Translations under genes and position numbers: made by a program
Notes under the pieces: generated by a model
Database searches by the model: none
Told to the model about the DNA's origin: nothing
The model's input: the letters and a program-made list of their open reading frames with translations, nothing else
Part shown: one piece after another, positions 46,110-56,245 of the stretch
Position numbering within the stretch: position 1 is the stretch's first letter
How the letters are laid out: every line of letters begins with the position of its first letter
Assembly (NCBI RefSeq): GCF_001708965.1
Contig: NZ_LVJW01000003.1
Location: forward strand, 124,001-188,000
Source of the DNA: Candidatus Thiodiazotropha endoloripes
Lineage (GTDB): Bacteria; Pseudomonadota; Gammaproteobacteria; Chromatiales; Chromatiaceae
Direction of reading: 5' to 3'
Length of the DNA stretch: 64,000 nt

Positions 46110-47194
46110 GGTTGCTTATCCTTGGCCTTGAACAGACCGATCACCCCTTTGGGCAGAAAGATGGTTACCAATACAAACAGGGCACCCAGGGCAAACAGCC
46201 AGACCTCCGGCAGTGCAGCGGTAAAGTAGGTCTTGCCGTAATTCACCATTAACGCACCGGCGGCAGCGCCATACAGGGTCGCCCGGCCACCCACTGCTAC
46301 CCAGATGACGATCTCGATGGAGTTCAAGGGTGAAAACTCACCGGGATTGATTATGCCCACCTGGGGTACATAGAGCGCGCCGGCAATGCCCGCCAGTACG
46401 GCGGAAAAAGTAAAGATCGCGAGTTTCACATGTTCCACCTTATAACCGGTGAAACGGGTTCTGTCCTCTGCATCGCGGATCGCCACCGCGACCCGTCCGA
46501 GCCGGGATGTGACAATCATCCGGCAGGCCAGGTAACCCAATGCCAGGGCCAGCGCCGAAGCGACGAAGAGGGCGATTCTGGTGCTGTCCTCCTGCAGGCT
46601 GTAGCCGAGAATATCCTTGAAATCGGTGAGTCCGTTGTTACCGCCAAATCCCATTTCATTGCGGAAGAAGGCGAGCATCAGGGCATAGGTCAACGCCTGG
46701 GTAATGATCGACAGATAGACTCCGGTCACCCTTGAGCGGAACGCAAGCCAGCCAAATACAAAGGCGAGCAGACCGGGTACCACCATGACCATCAGCATGG
46801 CGAACCAGAACATATCGAAGCCATACCAGAACCAGGGCAGGCTGTCCCAATCGAGGAAGACCATGAAATCCGGCAGTAACGGATCTCCATAGACACCCCG
46901 CTCACCGATCTGTCGCATCAGATACATACCCATGGCATACCCGCCAAGGGCAAAGAAGGCGCCATGACCAAGACTGAGAATCCCCAGGTATCCCCACACC
47001 AGGTCAACCGCAACCGCAAGCAGGGCAAACGCCAGATACTTCCCCAGCAATGCGATGGTGTAGGTGGAGATATGCAGTGGGTTGTCGGCTGTGGTGAACT
47101 GATTGAGGAGCGGTACAACCACTGCGATCAGCAGCAACAGTGCGAGGAAAATCTGCCCGCCCCGGTCGGCTTTCAGCATGTTTAACAGCTTCAT
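46106..47194 (-). CDS. urtC: Urea ABC transporter permease UrtC
   Basis: This 362-residue LivM-type membrane subunit has LVWGYLGILSLGHGAFFALGGYAMGMYLM near residue 65 and the C-terminal GVINPGEFSPLNSIEIVIWVAVGGR-type segment (here VGIINPGEFSPLNSIEIV). About ten membrane helices are present. It forms the channel with UrtB. It overlaps urtD by four bases and follows urtB by 3. Confidence 0.95.
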   Translation of the reverse strand: MKLLNMLKADRGGQIFLALLLLIAVVVPLLNQFTTADNPLHISTYTIALLGKYLAFALLAVAVDLVWGYLGILSLGHGAFFALGGYAMGMYLMRQIGERGVYGDPLLPDFMVFLDWDSLPWFWYGFDMFWFAMLMVMVVPGLLAFVFGWLAFRSRVTGVYLSIITQALTYALMLAFFRNEMGFGGNNGLTDFKDILGYSLQEDSTRIALFVASALALALGYLACRMIVTSRLGRVAVAIRDAEDRTRFTGYKVEHVKLAIFTFSAVLAGIAGALYVPQVGIINPGEFSPLNSIEIVIWVAVGGRATLYGAAAGALMVNYGKTYFTAALPEVWLFALGALFVLVTIFLPKGVIGLFKAKDKQP

Positions 47195-47197
47195 GCG

Positions 47198-48817
47198 TCA
47201 ACCCTCCGCAGCCCGGCCTTTTTGAGGGAAGAGTCCCTTCGGCCGCTTCTGGATGAACAGAATGATAAACACCAGTACCAGAATCTTTGCCAGTACCGCG
47301 CCTGACCAGGGTTCGAGAAACTTGTTGGCGACCCCGAGTGACATGCCGCTGACCAGGGTCCCCCACAGATTGCCGACGCCGCCGAACACCACCACCATGA
47401 AGCTGTCGATGATGTAGGACTGGCCCAGGTTGGGGCCCACGTTGGTCAGTTGACTCAATGCCACCCCGGCGATTCCGGCCACTCCGGATCCCAGACCGAA
47501 GGTCATGGCGTCGACCCACTCGGAACGTACACCCATCGCCCGGGCCATGGCGCGATTCTGTGATACCGCTCTGACCTGCAGACCGAGGGCGGTCTTTTTC
47601 AAGACAAAGAACAGTGCCGCAAACACCAGCAGACAGAATACGATGATATAGAGCCGGTTCAGGGTCAGTGAGAGGGCGCTGTTGATCTCCCAGGCGCCAC
47701 TCATCCAGCTGGGTGTCTCCACCGAACGATTCAGAGGGGAGAAAATCGAGCGTACCGTCTGTTGCAGGATCAGGCTGATGCCGAAGGTGGCCAGCAATGT
47801 TTCGAGTGACCGTCCATATAGAAAACGTATGACACCTCTTTCGATGGCGATACCAACCAATCCAGAGACAACAAAGGCGGTGGGTATGGCGATCAGTGTG
47901 GCAGTACCGATACTCTCCGGCATCAACAACTGAATGACATAAGTGGTATAGGCGCCAATCATGATCAACTCGCCATGGGCCATGTTGATCACACCCATGA
48001 CGCCAAAGGTGATCGCCAGACCGATAGCGGCAAGTACCAGTACCGAGCCAAGACTGAGACCGAAAAAGAGATTTTCGATCACCGCGTAGAACTGCAGTTT
48101 TGCATCGATGCTGTCGAGCGCCTGTTTAATACTCCTGGCCAGTGCTTCATCCTCTGTCTGCTGCTGAAGTTGGTTCAGGGCATTTCGTACCGAGGGATGG
48201 ATATTGCCACTGAGCAGCTTTACCGAATCACTACGCAGTTGCTTGTCTTCAGAGCTCAGATCGGACAAGGCGATGATAATCGACATCGCTTCACGAATTT
48301 CACCATCCTGCTCCTGTTCAAACATTGGCCGGATGATCTCAGCTTTGTCGATATCAGCCTTGTTGAGAATTTGTTGAATGGCTGCCAGGCGCTTCTCTCG
48401 ATCAGGGCTTTTCAGATCGAAGCTGGCCAGCGCACTGCGTATCAGAGTACGCATTTTGTTATTCACCGAGATCTTTTTTAGGGCTCGTTTTTTGACCTCA
48501 CCGAGGGCTTCCTGGCTGACTGCCTGTTGTATTTGATAGGTTTTCCCCTGCTTCTCTGCAATTACCAGCTGCTTGGTTTTCTTCCACTTGAAAAGACGAC
48601 GTTCCAGCAGGGCTTTGAGAAGGTTCTGTGCCTGAGGGGTTGCTGTTTCTGCCAGTAATTCTATCGCCTGATACTTCTGTTGAAACTTCTTGCCTTTGAG
48701 CAGTTCAACAGCCTGGTCGAGCTTTGGTTCTGACGCATCGGCAAAGCTCGATGTGCCAGGTGCCAGTAGCAGGACTAGCAGCAGAATGATGGTTTTTATT
48801 TGCTTGGTGATAGTCAT
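47198..48817 (-). CDS. urtB: Urea ABC transporter permease UrtB
   Basis: This 539-residue protein has a signal peptide and a periplasmic helical region of about 230 residues. A LivH-type membrane domain follows (ITFGVMGVINMAHGELIMIGAYTTYVIQ and QNRAMARAMGVRSEWVDAMTFGLGSGVAGIAG). The long N-terminal part is normal for proteobacterial UrtB and distinguishes it from plain LivH. Its role there is not established. It is separated from urtA by 240 bases with a hairpin. Confidence 0.94.
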   Translation of the reverse strand: MTITKQIKTIILLLVLLLAPGTSSFADASEPKLDQAVELLKGKKFQQKYQAIELLAETATPQAQNLLKALLERRLFKWKKTKQLVIAEKQGKTYQIQQAVSQEALGEVKKRALKKISVNNKMRTLIRSALASFDLKSPDREKRLAAIQQILNKADIDKAEIIRPMFEQEQDGEIREAMSIIIALSDLSSEDKQLRSDSVKLLSGNIHPSVRNALNQLQQQTEDEALARSIKQALDSIDAKLQFYAVIENLFFGLSLGSVLVLAAIGLAITFGVMGVINMAHGELIMIGAYTTYVIQLLMPESIGTATLIAIPTAFVVSGLVGIAIERGVIRFLYGRSLETLLATFGISLILQQTVRSIFSPLNRSVETPSWMSGAWEINSALSLTLNRLYIIVFCLLVFAALFFVLKKTALGLQVRAVSQNRAMARAMGVRSEWVDAMTFGLGSGVAGIAGVALSQLTNVGPNLGQSYIIDSFMVVVFGGVGNLWGTLVSGMSLGVANKFLEPWSGAVLAKILVLVFIILFIQKRPKGLFPQKGRAAEG

Positions 48818-49015
48818 CTTCCGGTATCAGCTGAATCGTTCTTGGAAACCTGTGTCAGTTATCACTGCCGCTGTTTCTGATCGTGGATGCACCACGGTTG
48901 CTGCCTGTTGGTTTTTCATTTGCTGGTAGTAAGTTCTTGCAAAGCCTTTTATGAATAAACGAGTATCGCAGTACGATCGGAGCGTACCCTTGCAAGCAGT
49001 CCTGGTGTTTAGGAG

Positions 49016-49033
49016 GGCTCCTTCCCTGGAGCC
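49016..49033 (-). other. Hairpin between urtA and urtB
   Basis: GGCTCC and GGAGCC pair around a 6-base loop, about 28 bases past the urtA stop in the direction of transcription, without a T-tract. It could let more urtA mRNA than urtBCDE mRNA accumulate, as is common for binding proteins. The function is inferred. Confidence 0.4.
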
Positions 49034-49060
49034 GAGAGGTGTTAAATCAACCCGAACAAG

Positions 49061-50362
49061 TTATTCGTAGTTCTGTCCAGAACACTTGCTGGTCTTGATG
49101 TTGTAGTTACCGCAGGCGAGTGGGGCTCTCCAGTCGGAAATGATATCTTTGGAGCCGGGCAGAAAGTCCGACCAGGCATCACCGGCTACCAGGCCTGATG
49201 TCTCCCAGACTACTTCGAACTGCCCATCTTCCTGAATCTCACCAATCAGTACGGGCTTGGTGACATGATGGTTGGGCATCATCGCTGACAGGCCACCGGT
49301 TAGATTTGGAACAGCTACGCCGATAATGGCTTCCTGAACCGCTTCCGGATCTGTGGTGCCCGCCTTCTCAACCGCCTTGACCCACATGTTGAAGCCGATG
49401 TAGTGGGCTTCCATGGGATCGTTGGTTACCCGTTTTTCATCTTTGATGAAACTCTTCCAGGCAGTGATGAACTCCTCGTTGGCTTCGCTATCCACGCTCA
49501 TGAAGTAGTTCCATGCAGCCAGGTGTCCAACCAGAGGTTTGGTGTCGATGCCGGAGAGCTCCTCTTCACCCACCGAGAAGGCGACGACAGGAATGTCTTC
49601 TGCAGAGATTCCCTGGTTACCAAGCTCTTTATAGAAGGGGACATTGGCATCACCGTTGATGGTTGAGACCACAGCGGTCTTGACCCCGGTGGAACCGAAT
49701 TTCTTGATATCCGAAACGATGGACTGCCAGTCGGAATGACCGAACGGCGTGTAGTTGATCATAATATCCTTGTCTGCCACTCCCTTGCCTTTCAGATAGG
49801 CTTCGAGAATCTTGTTGGTAGTGCGTGGGTAGACATAGTCAGTACCGGCCAGAACCCAGCGATTTACACCGATCTCATTCATCAGGTAATCAACCGCCGG
49901 AATCGCCTGCTGGTTTGGTGCGGCGCCGGTATAGAAAACGTTCTTGGAGGACTCTTCACCTTCGTACTGTACCGGATAGAAGAGCAGGCCATTCAACTCC
50001 TCGACCACCGGCAGTACAGATTTCCTGGAAACCGAGGTCCAGTTACCGAAGATTGCGGAGACTTTATGTTTGCTGAGCAGTTCACGTGCTTTTTCCGCGA
50101 ATAACGGCCAGTTTGAAGCAGGATCGACCACGACCGGTTCCAGCTGTTTGCCAAGCAGGCCGCCATTTGCATTCTGCTCTTTGATCAGCATCAGCATGGT
50201 GTCTTTCAAGGTGGTCTCACTGATCGCCATGGTGCCGGAGAGTGAATGCAGAATACCTACCTTGATGGTGTCGGATGCCTGTGCAATCGAGGTGATGGAG
50301 AGTGCAAGACCTGTAGCTGTGCCAAGAACCAATTGCTTTAGTTTCTGTTTCGATATGCTCAT
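49061..50362 (-). CDS. urtA: Urea ABC transporter substrate-binding protein UrtA
   Basis: This 433-residue periplasmic protein has a signal peptide ending at AQAS and then the UrtA-specific start IKVGILHSLSGTMAISETTLKD. Further diagnostic pieces are VFGNWTSVSRKSVLP-like (here IFGNWTSVSRKSVLPV), LLFYPVQYEGEESSKNVFYTGA and NDPMEAHYIGFNMWVKAVEKAG. It captures urea at low concentration for UrtBCDE. AGGA precedes the start, and a sigma-54 promoter lies about 56 bases upstream. Confidence 0.96.
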   Translation of the reverse strand: MSISKQKLKQLVLGTATGLALSITSIAQASDTIKVGILHSLSGTMAISETTLKDTMLMLIKEQNANGGLLGKQLEPVVVDPASNWPLFAEKARELLSKHKVSAIFGNWTSVSRKSVLPVVEELNGLLFYPVQYEGEESSKNVFYTGAAPNQQAIPAVDYLMNEIGVNRWVLAGTDYVYPRTTNKILEAYLKGKGVADKDIMINYTPFGHSDWQSIVSDIKKFGSTGVKTAVVSTINGDANVPFYKELGNQGISAEDIPVVAFSVGEEELSGIDTKPLVGHLAAWNYFMSVDSEANEEFITAWKSFIKDEKRVTNDPMEAHYIGFNMWVKAVEKAGTTDPEAVQEAIIGVAVPNLTGGLSAMMPNHHVTKPVLIGEIQEDGQFEVVWETSGLVAGDAWSDFLPGSKDIISDWRAPLACGNYNIKTSKCSGQNYE

Positions 50363-50417
50363 CTGTTATTCGTCCTATTTCGTTAGAGTCAACGTTTTTG
50401 GTCTGAGGAGCCTTATC

Positions 50418-50432
50418 GCATGTACTGTGCCA
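50418..50432 (-). promoter_or_regulatory. Sigma-54 promoter of the urea locus
   Basis: On the minus strand TGGCAC-AGTAC-ATGC matches the -24/-12 consensus TGGCAC-N5-TTGC at all but one position, with the invariant GG and GC at the right spacing. The start of transcription would be near 50406, leaving a leader of about 44 bases before urtA. Use of RpoN fits nitrogen-limited expression. Confidence 0.72.
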
Positions 50433-50571
50433 ACTATAAATATTTGTTCTATTTCAATTAGATATCTCATTTTAGTGCAAGTGGAATTTTTAAGGCGCAC
50501 AGTTTTGGCGCTTGATGCATATGGTTTTTCGAGTTTCTGACCCAAAGCGGTGCGGATGGGGAGTGGGAGAA

Positions 50572-50586
50572 GCACCAGAAAGATGC
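50572..50586 (-). promoter_or_regulatory. Candidate NtrC binding site upstream of urtA
   Basis: GCACC-AGAAA-GATGC matches the NtrC dyad GCACC-N5-GGTGC at nine of ten defined positions. It lies about 150 bases upstream of the sigma-54 element, a usual enhancer distance. Only one such site is evident. Confidence 0.5.
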
Positions 50587-50736
50587 ATTTGGTTGTTTAA
50601 TTACTATTTCATCTACATAGGTGTGTTGTTTGGTTCTGCCCCCAAGTCGTTGTGGTGCAGGAAAGGGTGTTCAGTTACCCCTGGTCAAAAGGAAGCCGAC
50701 TAAACTTAAATTAAAAAAAGGTGACAGGAGTTGAAG

Positions 50737-53622
50737 GTGGACAGGTCGTTTGAAGACGAGATTCAACAGATTGGCCGTCAGATGTGGCAACAGCGTCAGC
50801 TCAAGGAAGGGATCAATCGATCCGCCTGGATCGACCGTTTGCTTCCCCAGTTGATCGCCGATAATCATTTGCGCACCCAAGCACTTAGGTTCATCGATGC
50901 CGTGCCGATGCTGAACGATGATAAAACTTTGGTGAGACATTTCAAGGAGTACTTTGGTGAAGTGGATCCGGGCCGTCTCCCGGCGCTGATCAGTTGGGGA
51001 ATCAGACGCATCTCCCTCTATTCCATACCAGGCTTTATGGCGCCGGTTATCAGGGCTGCGGTGAAAGGCGTTGCGCATCGATTCATAGGCGGTGAAACCG
51101 TGGCTGAGATCGTTGATTCGGTATCCAGGTTGCAGCAGAGCGGCATCCATACCAGCCTCGATCTGCTCGGCGAGGAGACGGTAAGCGAAAAAGAGGCGTT
51201 TGCCTATCAGCAGGCCTACCTTGATCTGATTCAGCAGCTCGCCAGGCAAGGGTTTGATGATCTGAATCTTTCACTCAAGCTCTCATCCCTCTATTCGCAA
51301 ATCACACCGGTCGATACGGATGGCGCGGTTGCAATTCTGTCTGAGCGGTTGATGCCGATCTGTGATGCGGCAATGGATGCTGGGATCAGCCTCTGTCTCG
51401 ATATGGAGCAGTATGACTATAAAGCGATAATTTTCAGAGTGTTTAAACACCTCGCCATGCAGCCATCCTATCGGCAGTGGCAGGGGTTTGGTGTGGTGTT
51501 GCAGGCGTATCTCAAAGAGAGTGATGAGGATTTGACTGAACTGCTCGAGTGGGTTGAGCAGCGTGGCGTGCCTGTCTCTGTCAGACTGGTCCGTGGCGCC
51601 TATTGGGATATGGAGACCGTAATGGCACGACAGCAGGGCTGGAGTGTACCCGTGTGGCAGACAAAAGCTGAAACGGATGCTTGCTATGAACGTTGTTTAA
51701 AACGCCTTTTTGCATCGCCACTGATCTATCCTGCGGTAGCAACCCATAATATCCGTAGCCTTGCCTGTGCTGTTGTATTGGCCGATCAGACGCAGCGTTC
51801 GCCGGACAGTTATGAGTTTCAGATGTTGTACGGTATGTCTGATGAGCTCGAGGGTCTGGTTACAGAGCGCGGCCTGAAACTGAGACTCTACATGCCTTAT
51901 GGCGAACTGCTACCGGGTATTGCCTATCTGGTTCGTCGGTTGCTCGAAAACACATCGGACCAATCCATACTGCCGGTGCTGGAGAGTGCGGATGTTGAGA
52001 GAGTCCTCGCTCCGCCTCAGGTTGGTGAGAATCGGCGCTCTGAGTTTGAGGCGGAGTTCATCAATCATCCACTGCACCGATTTACCCAACAGTCGGAACG
52101 TGAAAACTTTGCCGCTGCATTGAGATCGGTTGAACAGAATCTGGATAAGACCTATCCACTGTTACTGGCAGGTCATTTAACAATCGAAGAGGCTTTTCTT
52201 GAATCATTCAATCCTGCCAAGCCTGATGAAATCGTTGGGCGAGTGGTCCGGGCCGGTGAGGATGATGCGGAAGTGGCATTGCAGAGAGCAGTCGATGCGC
52301 AACGTGATTGGGGGCGGAAACGATTCAGTGAAAGGGCCGATCTGCTTCAAGCGGCGGCATCGAAGTTGATCGAACATCAGGATGAATTTGCCGCCTGGGA
52401 AGTCAAAGAGGCGGGTAAAGGGTGGCAGGAGGCCAATGCGGATGTCGCAGAAGCGATCGATTTTCTTAACTACTATGCTAAAACCGCACGTCGCTTCGAC
52501 ACCGTCGAGCAGCCCGACATGCCAGGTGAGATCAATACTCATGAATATCTTCCACTGGGGGTCGGAGTCATATTGCCGCCATGGAATTTTCCATTGGCCA
52601 TCCCCGTTGGAATGGTTGCTGCAGCAATCGTATGTGGCAACAGTGTTGTCTTGAAACCCGCTTCTGAGACGCCAATCGTGGCGTGGCATTTGTGTAAACT
52701 TTTGCAAGAGATTGGTATGCCTGAAGGCGTTGTGAACTATCTTCCGGGTAGTGGCGCCGTGATTGGTGAGGCCATGGTGCGTGACCCAAGAACCAATTTT
52801 GTCGCCTTTACCGGTTCCAAAGAGGTCGGACTGCACTTGTTAAACGTTGTGACCGGGCTTTCAGAGTCCCAGCGTCAGATTAAAAAAGTGATCGCTGAAA
52901 TGGGTGGAAAAAATGCCATCATCATAGATCAGGATGCGGATCTGGATGAGGCGGTAAAAGGGGTGATCGAATCGGCCTTTGGTTACCAGGGGCAGAAATG
53001 CAGCGCCTGCTCACGGGTGATTTGTGTGGAGGGGATTCACGATCTGTTTGTTGCAAGACTGGTCGATGCGGTCGAAAGTATCCGGATCGGTGACCCGGCG
53101 TTGCCCGGAGTTACAATGGGTCCGGTAATCTCTGAAGCTGCCAAGCAACGAATTGTTGATAAGCTGGATGCGTGTGAATTGACTGCCTCATGTGTATCCA
53201 AGGTTGAACTGCCTGCATCACTAAGGGGTCACTATCTTCCGCCAATGATTTTCAGTGATGTTCTGGAGGATTCACCGCTGGCACAGCAAGAGCTCTTTGC
53301 TCCGGTAGTGGCAGTATTGAAGGCTAAGAACTTTGCTGAGGCGATAGATATTGCCAATGACAGTGATTATGGACTGACCGGCGGGGTATACAGCCGTTCA
53401 CCTGACAACCTGAGATTGGCAAAACAGAAGTTTAGCGTCGGTAATCTCTACCTGAATCGAAAAATAACCAGAGCCAATGTGAATCGTCAGCCGTTTGGTG
53501 GTTTCAGATTGAGTGGTACAGGCTTTAAAGCGGGCGGCCCTGACTATTTGCTGCAGTTTCTGCGGGCCAGAAATATCACCGAAAACAGCATGCGCAAGGG
53601 ATTTTCTCCGGAATCGGTTTAA
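50737..53622 (+). CDS. putA: Bifunctional proline dehydrogenase/P5C dehydrogenase PutA
   Basis: This 961-residue enzyme oxidises proline to glutamate in two steps. The FAD-dependent proline dehydrogenase barrel covers about residues 60-430 (LDLLGEETVSEKEA, SLCLDMEQYDYK, VRLVRGAYWDME). The NAD-dependent glutamate-semialdehyde dehydrogenase covers 470-960, with VILPPWNFPLAIP, FTGSKEVG and the catalytic Cys in GYQGQKCSACSRVI. It lacks the N-terminal ribbon-helix-helix DNA-binding domain of enteric PutA, so it is not a self-repressor. GTG 50737 has AGGAG six bases upstream; TTG 50731 is too close to it. It is divergent from urtA. Confidence 0.95.
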   Translation: MDRSFEDEIQQIGRQMWQQRQLKEGINRSAWIDRLLPQLIADNHLRTQALRFIDAVPMLNDDKTLVRHFKEYFGEVDPGRLPALISWGIRRISLYSIPGFMAPVIRAAVKGVAHRFIGGETVAEIVDSVSRLQQSGIHTSLDLLGEETVSEKEAFAYQQAYLDLIQQLARQGFDDLNLSLKLSSLYSQITPVDTDGAVAILSERLMPICDAAMDAGISLCLDMEQYDYKAIIFRVFKHLAMQPSYRQWQGFGVVLQAYLKESDEDLTELLEWVEQRGVPVSVRLVRGAYWDMETVMARQQGWSVPVWQTKAETDACYERCLKRLFASPLIYPAVATHNIRSLACAVVLADQTQRSPDSYEFQMLYGMSDELEGLVTERGLKLRLYMPYGELLPGIAYLVRRLLENTSDQSILPVLESADVERVLAPPQVGENRRSEFEAEFINHPLHRFTQQSERENFAAALRSVEQNLDKTYPLLLAGHLTIEEAFLESFNPAKPDEIVGRVVRAGEDDAEVALQRAVDAQRDWGRKRFSERADLLQAAASKLIEHQDEFAAWEVKEAGKGWQEANADVAEAIDFLNYYAKTARRFDTVEQPDMPGEINTHEYLPLGVGVILPPWNFPLAIPVGMVAAAIVCGNSVVLKPASETPIVAWHLCKLLQEIGMPEGVVNYLPGSGAVIGEAMVRDPRTNFVAFTGSKEVGLHLLNVVTGLSESQRQIKKVIAEMGGKNAIIIDQDADLDEAVKGVIESAFGYQGQKCSACSRVICVEGIHDLFVARLVDAVESIRIGDPALPGVTMGPVISEAAKQRIVDKLDACELTASCVSKVELPASLRGHYLPPMIFSDVLEDSPLAQQELFAPVVAVLKAKNFAEAIDIANDSDYGLTGGVYSRSPDNLRLAKQKFSVGNLYLNRKITRANVNRQPFGGFRLSGTGFKAGGPDYLLQFLRARNITENSMRKGFSPESV

Positions 53623-53668
53623 TGGTGGGATTTACTTATCACAATTATTTTCGAAATTAGTGTTTTAT

Positions 53669-53685
53669 ACACCGGTGTGTACAAT
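53669..53685 (+). promoter_or_regulatory. Palindrome and -10-like box upstream of the GGDEF-EAL gene
   Basis: ACACCGGTGT (53669-53678) is a perfect palindrome immediately before TACAAT (53680-53685), 44 bases before the start. The overlap with a -10 region suggests an operator. No good -35 box is seen. Confidence 0.35.
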
Positions 53686-53728
53686 ACCGGGGATTGAAGG
53701 GAGAGTCTGAGAACGGTCTAAACGGAAC

Positions 53729-56086
53729 ATGAAATCGATCAAGCAAGCGATTTTAGACAAGCAGATAGATCTGCTTTTTTCCTACAGTGGCACTGTGGTG
53801 GCCTCAGGGATAGCCGTTGGCTGTTTTGCCTGGATATACTTCTCATTTGTTACCGACACACCTTGGCTGATGCTCTGGGGGGTGTCGCTGATCGGAGTGA
53901 ATCTCGCCAGGCTCTATCTACTGCGTAGTTTCAAACGCATCAATAAGCGTCAGGCAATACTCAGTATCTGGCTGCGCAGGCATCTTGTTCTGACATTTTT
54001 CAGTGGCCTGATATGGGGATTGCTGAGTCTTACCTATGATCCGAACTGGGCGACGTCACACCAAGTGATGCTGGTGATGTTGCTGACCGGTTTGGCAGCT
54101 TTCAGCATTACAGCTTATGCCGCAGTACTTGAAGTCTATGTGGTGTTTCTTATTCCCTTGCTGCTTCCCCTGGAGCTGGATCTGTTTGCCAGGGGGGAAA
54201 TCTTCACCTCGGTACTTGGTATGCTGTTGCTGTTGTTTGCCATCGGTATGCTGTTTGTCGCGAGACGGTTTTATACCCAATACATTGAAAGTATCCATCT
54301 GTCGTTTGAACACCAGTTTCTGCAAAAGGAGTTGTTGAATGGAACACAGAATTTGGAAAGTATGGAGCATGCCTTAAAGAATGCTGAGCAACAGTTTGAC
54401 AATGTTCTGGAGACCTCTCTGGATGGATATTGGGAGTGGGATCTGCAGAAAAACGATCTCTACCTCTCTCCGCGTTGGAAGGCACAGTTGGGTTATAAAG
54501 ATCACGAATTGAAGAGTGAACTGGATACCTGGAAGAATCTGCTGCATCCTGATGACCGAAACGTGATTCTCGAAAAGCTTGATAACTATCTGATTCACCC
54601 CAGAGGGCATTGGGAAGCGGAATTCCGTTTACTCAATAAAAGTGGCGGTTATCGGGGGATTCTGGCGAGAGCAACACCGACGCTTGATAAGCAAGGTAAG
54701 TTGATTCGATTGACCGGTGTGCATATCGATATCACAGAGCGAGTCAAAGCGGAAAATAAAATAAAGAAGCTGGCTTATTACGACAGGCTGACCAAGCTGC
54801 CCAACCGTATACTGTTCAATGACAGAATCAGTCATGCAATTTCCCAATCCAAACATACTGGCCTGAAGTTGTGCATTCTGTTTTTGGACCTGGACCGGTT
54901 TAAAAATATCAACGACAGCTTTGGTCATCCAGCCGGTGATCATGTATTGAAAATGATTGCGGAAAGGTTGAAAAAGGTTGTCAGGGAGGATGACACGCTG
55001 GCGAGACTGGGTGGTGATGAATTCGCGGTATTGGTGGAGAACGTTCACCACTCTCATCATGCGGCGCTGATGGCGGGTAAGATCAAAAGCAGTTTCGAAA
55101 AAAGTTTTGTGGTTGGTGGTCACGACTTCTATATCAGTGGCAGTATCGGTATTTCGGTCTATCCAAACGATGGGGGCGACGCGGCCAGTCTGCTGAAAAA
55201 TGCTGATGCGGCCATGTATAAAGCGAAGAACATCGATCGAGGTGGTTTTCAGTTTTATACCGAAGAGCTGAGTGAAAAGGCTCTGCGACACTACACCATA
55301 GAGTCCGGTCTTCGTCAGGCTCTCAGCAAGCAGCAGTTTTCGGTTCTGTATCAACCCAAGATCGATCTCTCATCCGGGGCGATTAAAGGTGCTGAAGCAC
55401 TGGTACGCTGGATCCATCCGCAATTCGGAGAGATACCCCCGGAACAATTCATACCCATAGCGGAAGAGACGGGTCAGATCAGAGGGATTGGTGAATGGGT
55501 CTTGTTGCAGGCTTGTAAAACCGCACAGGATTGGCAATCTCGAGGTCTCGATATCGGCAGAATGGCTGTCAACCTTTCCGGTGTTCAATTGCAAAGTGAA
55601 GACTTTCTGGAGACGGTGAAGAGTATTCTGCTGAAAACCGGTCTGCCTACTGATCTGCTGGAACTGGAGGTTACGGAAAACATACTGATGCGTGACAGTG
55701 AAAAGTCGATCAACTCGCTTGTTGAGCTGCAAAGCATGGGGATCAATATCGCCATTGATGATTTCGGTACCGGCTATTCATCTTTGGCCCAACTGGCCAC
55801 CCTGCCTGTCGATAAATTGAAAATCGATCGAAGTTTCGTCACCAATATCTGTCAGGATGAACAGAGTGCGGAGATCTCGAGAACCATTATTGCCCTGGGT
55901 CGTACCCTCAGCAAGGTTGTGATTGCCGAGGGGATCGAGTATTCCGATCAACAGGATTTTCTTCGTCAGGAGGGTTGTGATGAAGGTCAGGGTTTTCTAT
56001 TTTCCAAGCCAATGACTGGTCAACAGTTTGTCGAATTCACCGAGCACAACGGCCAGCAGGCCAGATTGACCACCTTACAGTCGTAA
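53729..56086 (+). CDS. Membrane-bound PAS-GGDEF-EAL cyclic-di-GMP enzyme
   Basis: This 785-residue protein begins with about six hydrophobic segments (residues 15-185) that form a membrane sensor. A short coiled coil and a PAS domain follow (about 215-340, with DGYWEWDLQKNDLYLSPRWK). The GGDEF domain comes next (about 350-515, with DRLTKLPNRILFNDR and intact LGGDEFAV). The EAL domain is last (about 530-775, with GAEALVRWIHP and IDDFGTGYSSL). Both catalytic signatures are intact, so it could both make and degrade cyclic-di-GMP. It is followed by a bidirectional terminator. Confidence 0.94.
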   Translation: MKSIKQAILDKQIDLLFSYSGTVVASGIAVGCFAWIYFSFVTDTPWLMLWGVSLIGVNLARLYLLRSFKRINKRQAILSIWLRRHLVLTFFSGLIWGLLSLTYDPNWATSHQVMLVMLLTGLAAFSITAYAAVLEVYVVFLIPLLLPLELDLFARGEIFTSVLGMLLLLFAIGMLFVARRFYTQYIESIHLSFEHQFLQKELLNGTQNLESMEHALKNAEQQFDNVLETSLDGYWEWDLQKNDLYLSPRWKAQLGYKDHELKSELDTWKNLLHPDDRNVILEKLDNYLIHPRGHWEAEFRLLNKSGGYRGILARATPTLDKQGKLIRLTGVHIDITERVKAENKIKKLAYYDRLTKLPNRILFNDRISHAISQSKHTGLKLCILFLDLDRFKNINDSFGHPAGDHVLKMIAERLKKVVREDDTLARLGGDEFAVLVENVHHSHHAALMAGKIKSSFEKSFVVGGHDFYISGSIGISVYPNDGGDAASLLKNADAAMYKAKNIDRGGFQFYTEELSEKALRHYTIESGLRQALSKQQFSVLYQPKIDLSSGAIKGAEALVRWIHPQFGEIPPEQFIPIAEETGQIRGIGEWVLLQACKTAQDWQSRGLDIGRMAVNLSGVQLQSEDFLETVKSILLKTGLPTDLLELEVTENILMRDSEKSINSLVELQSMGINIAIDDFGTGYSSLAQLATLPVDKLKIDRSFVTNICQDEQSAEISRTIIALGRTLSKVVIAEGIEYSDQQDFLRQEGCDEGQGFLFSKPMTGQQFVEFTEHNGQQARLTTLQS

Positions 56087-56174
56087 CTGATCAGCTCATT
56101 ATGCTCATCGCAACTCATTGTGGTGATTGGTCTCCATTTGCGGCACAAACAGAGCCTTGGTTTTATTCTGAGGC

Positions 56175-56214
56175 AAAAAAATCAGCTCCTGGTTAAACCT
56201 GAGGAGCTGATTTT
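56175..56214. terminator. Bidirectional intrinsic terminator
   Basis: A perfect 13-bp stem (AAAATCAGCTCCT with AGGAGCTGATTTT) around an 11-base loop. It has a run of seven T on the minus strand and four T on the plus strand. It serves both the yjfB-like gene and the GGDEF-EAL gene. Confidence 0.85.
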
Positions 56215-56245
56215 GCGGAACTGGTCTTCGGCCTTACTGCAGTCG

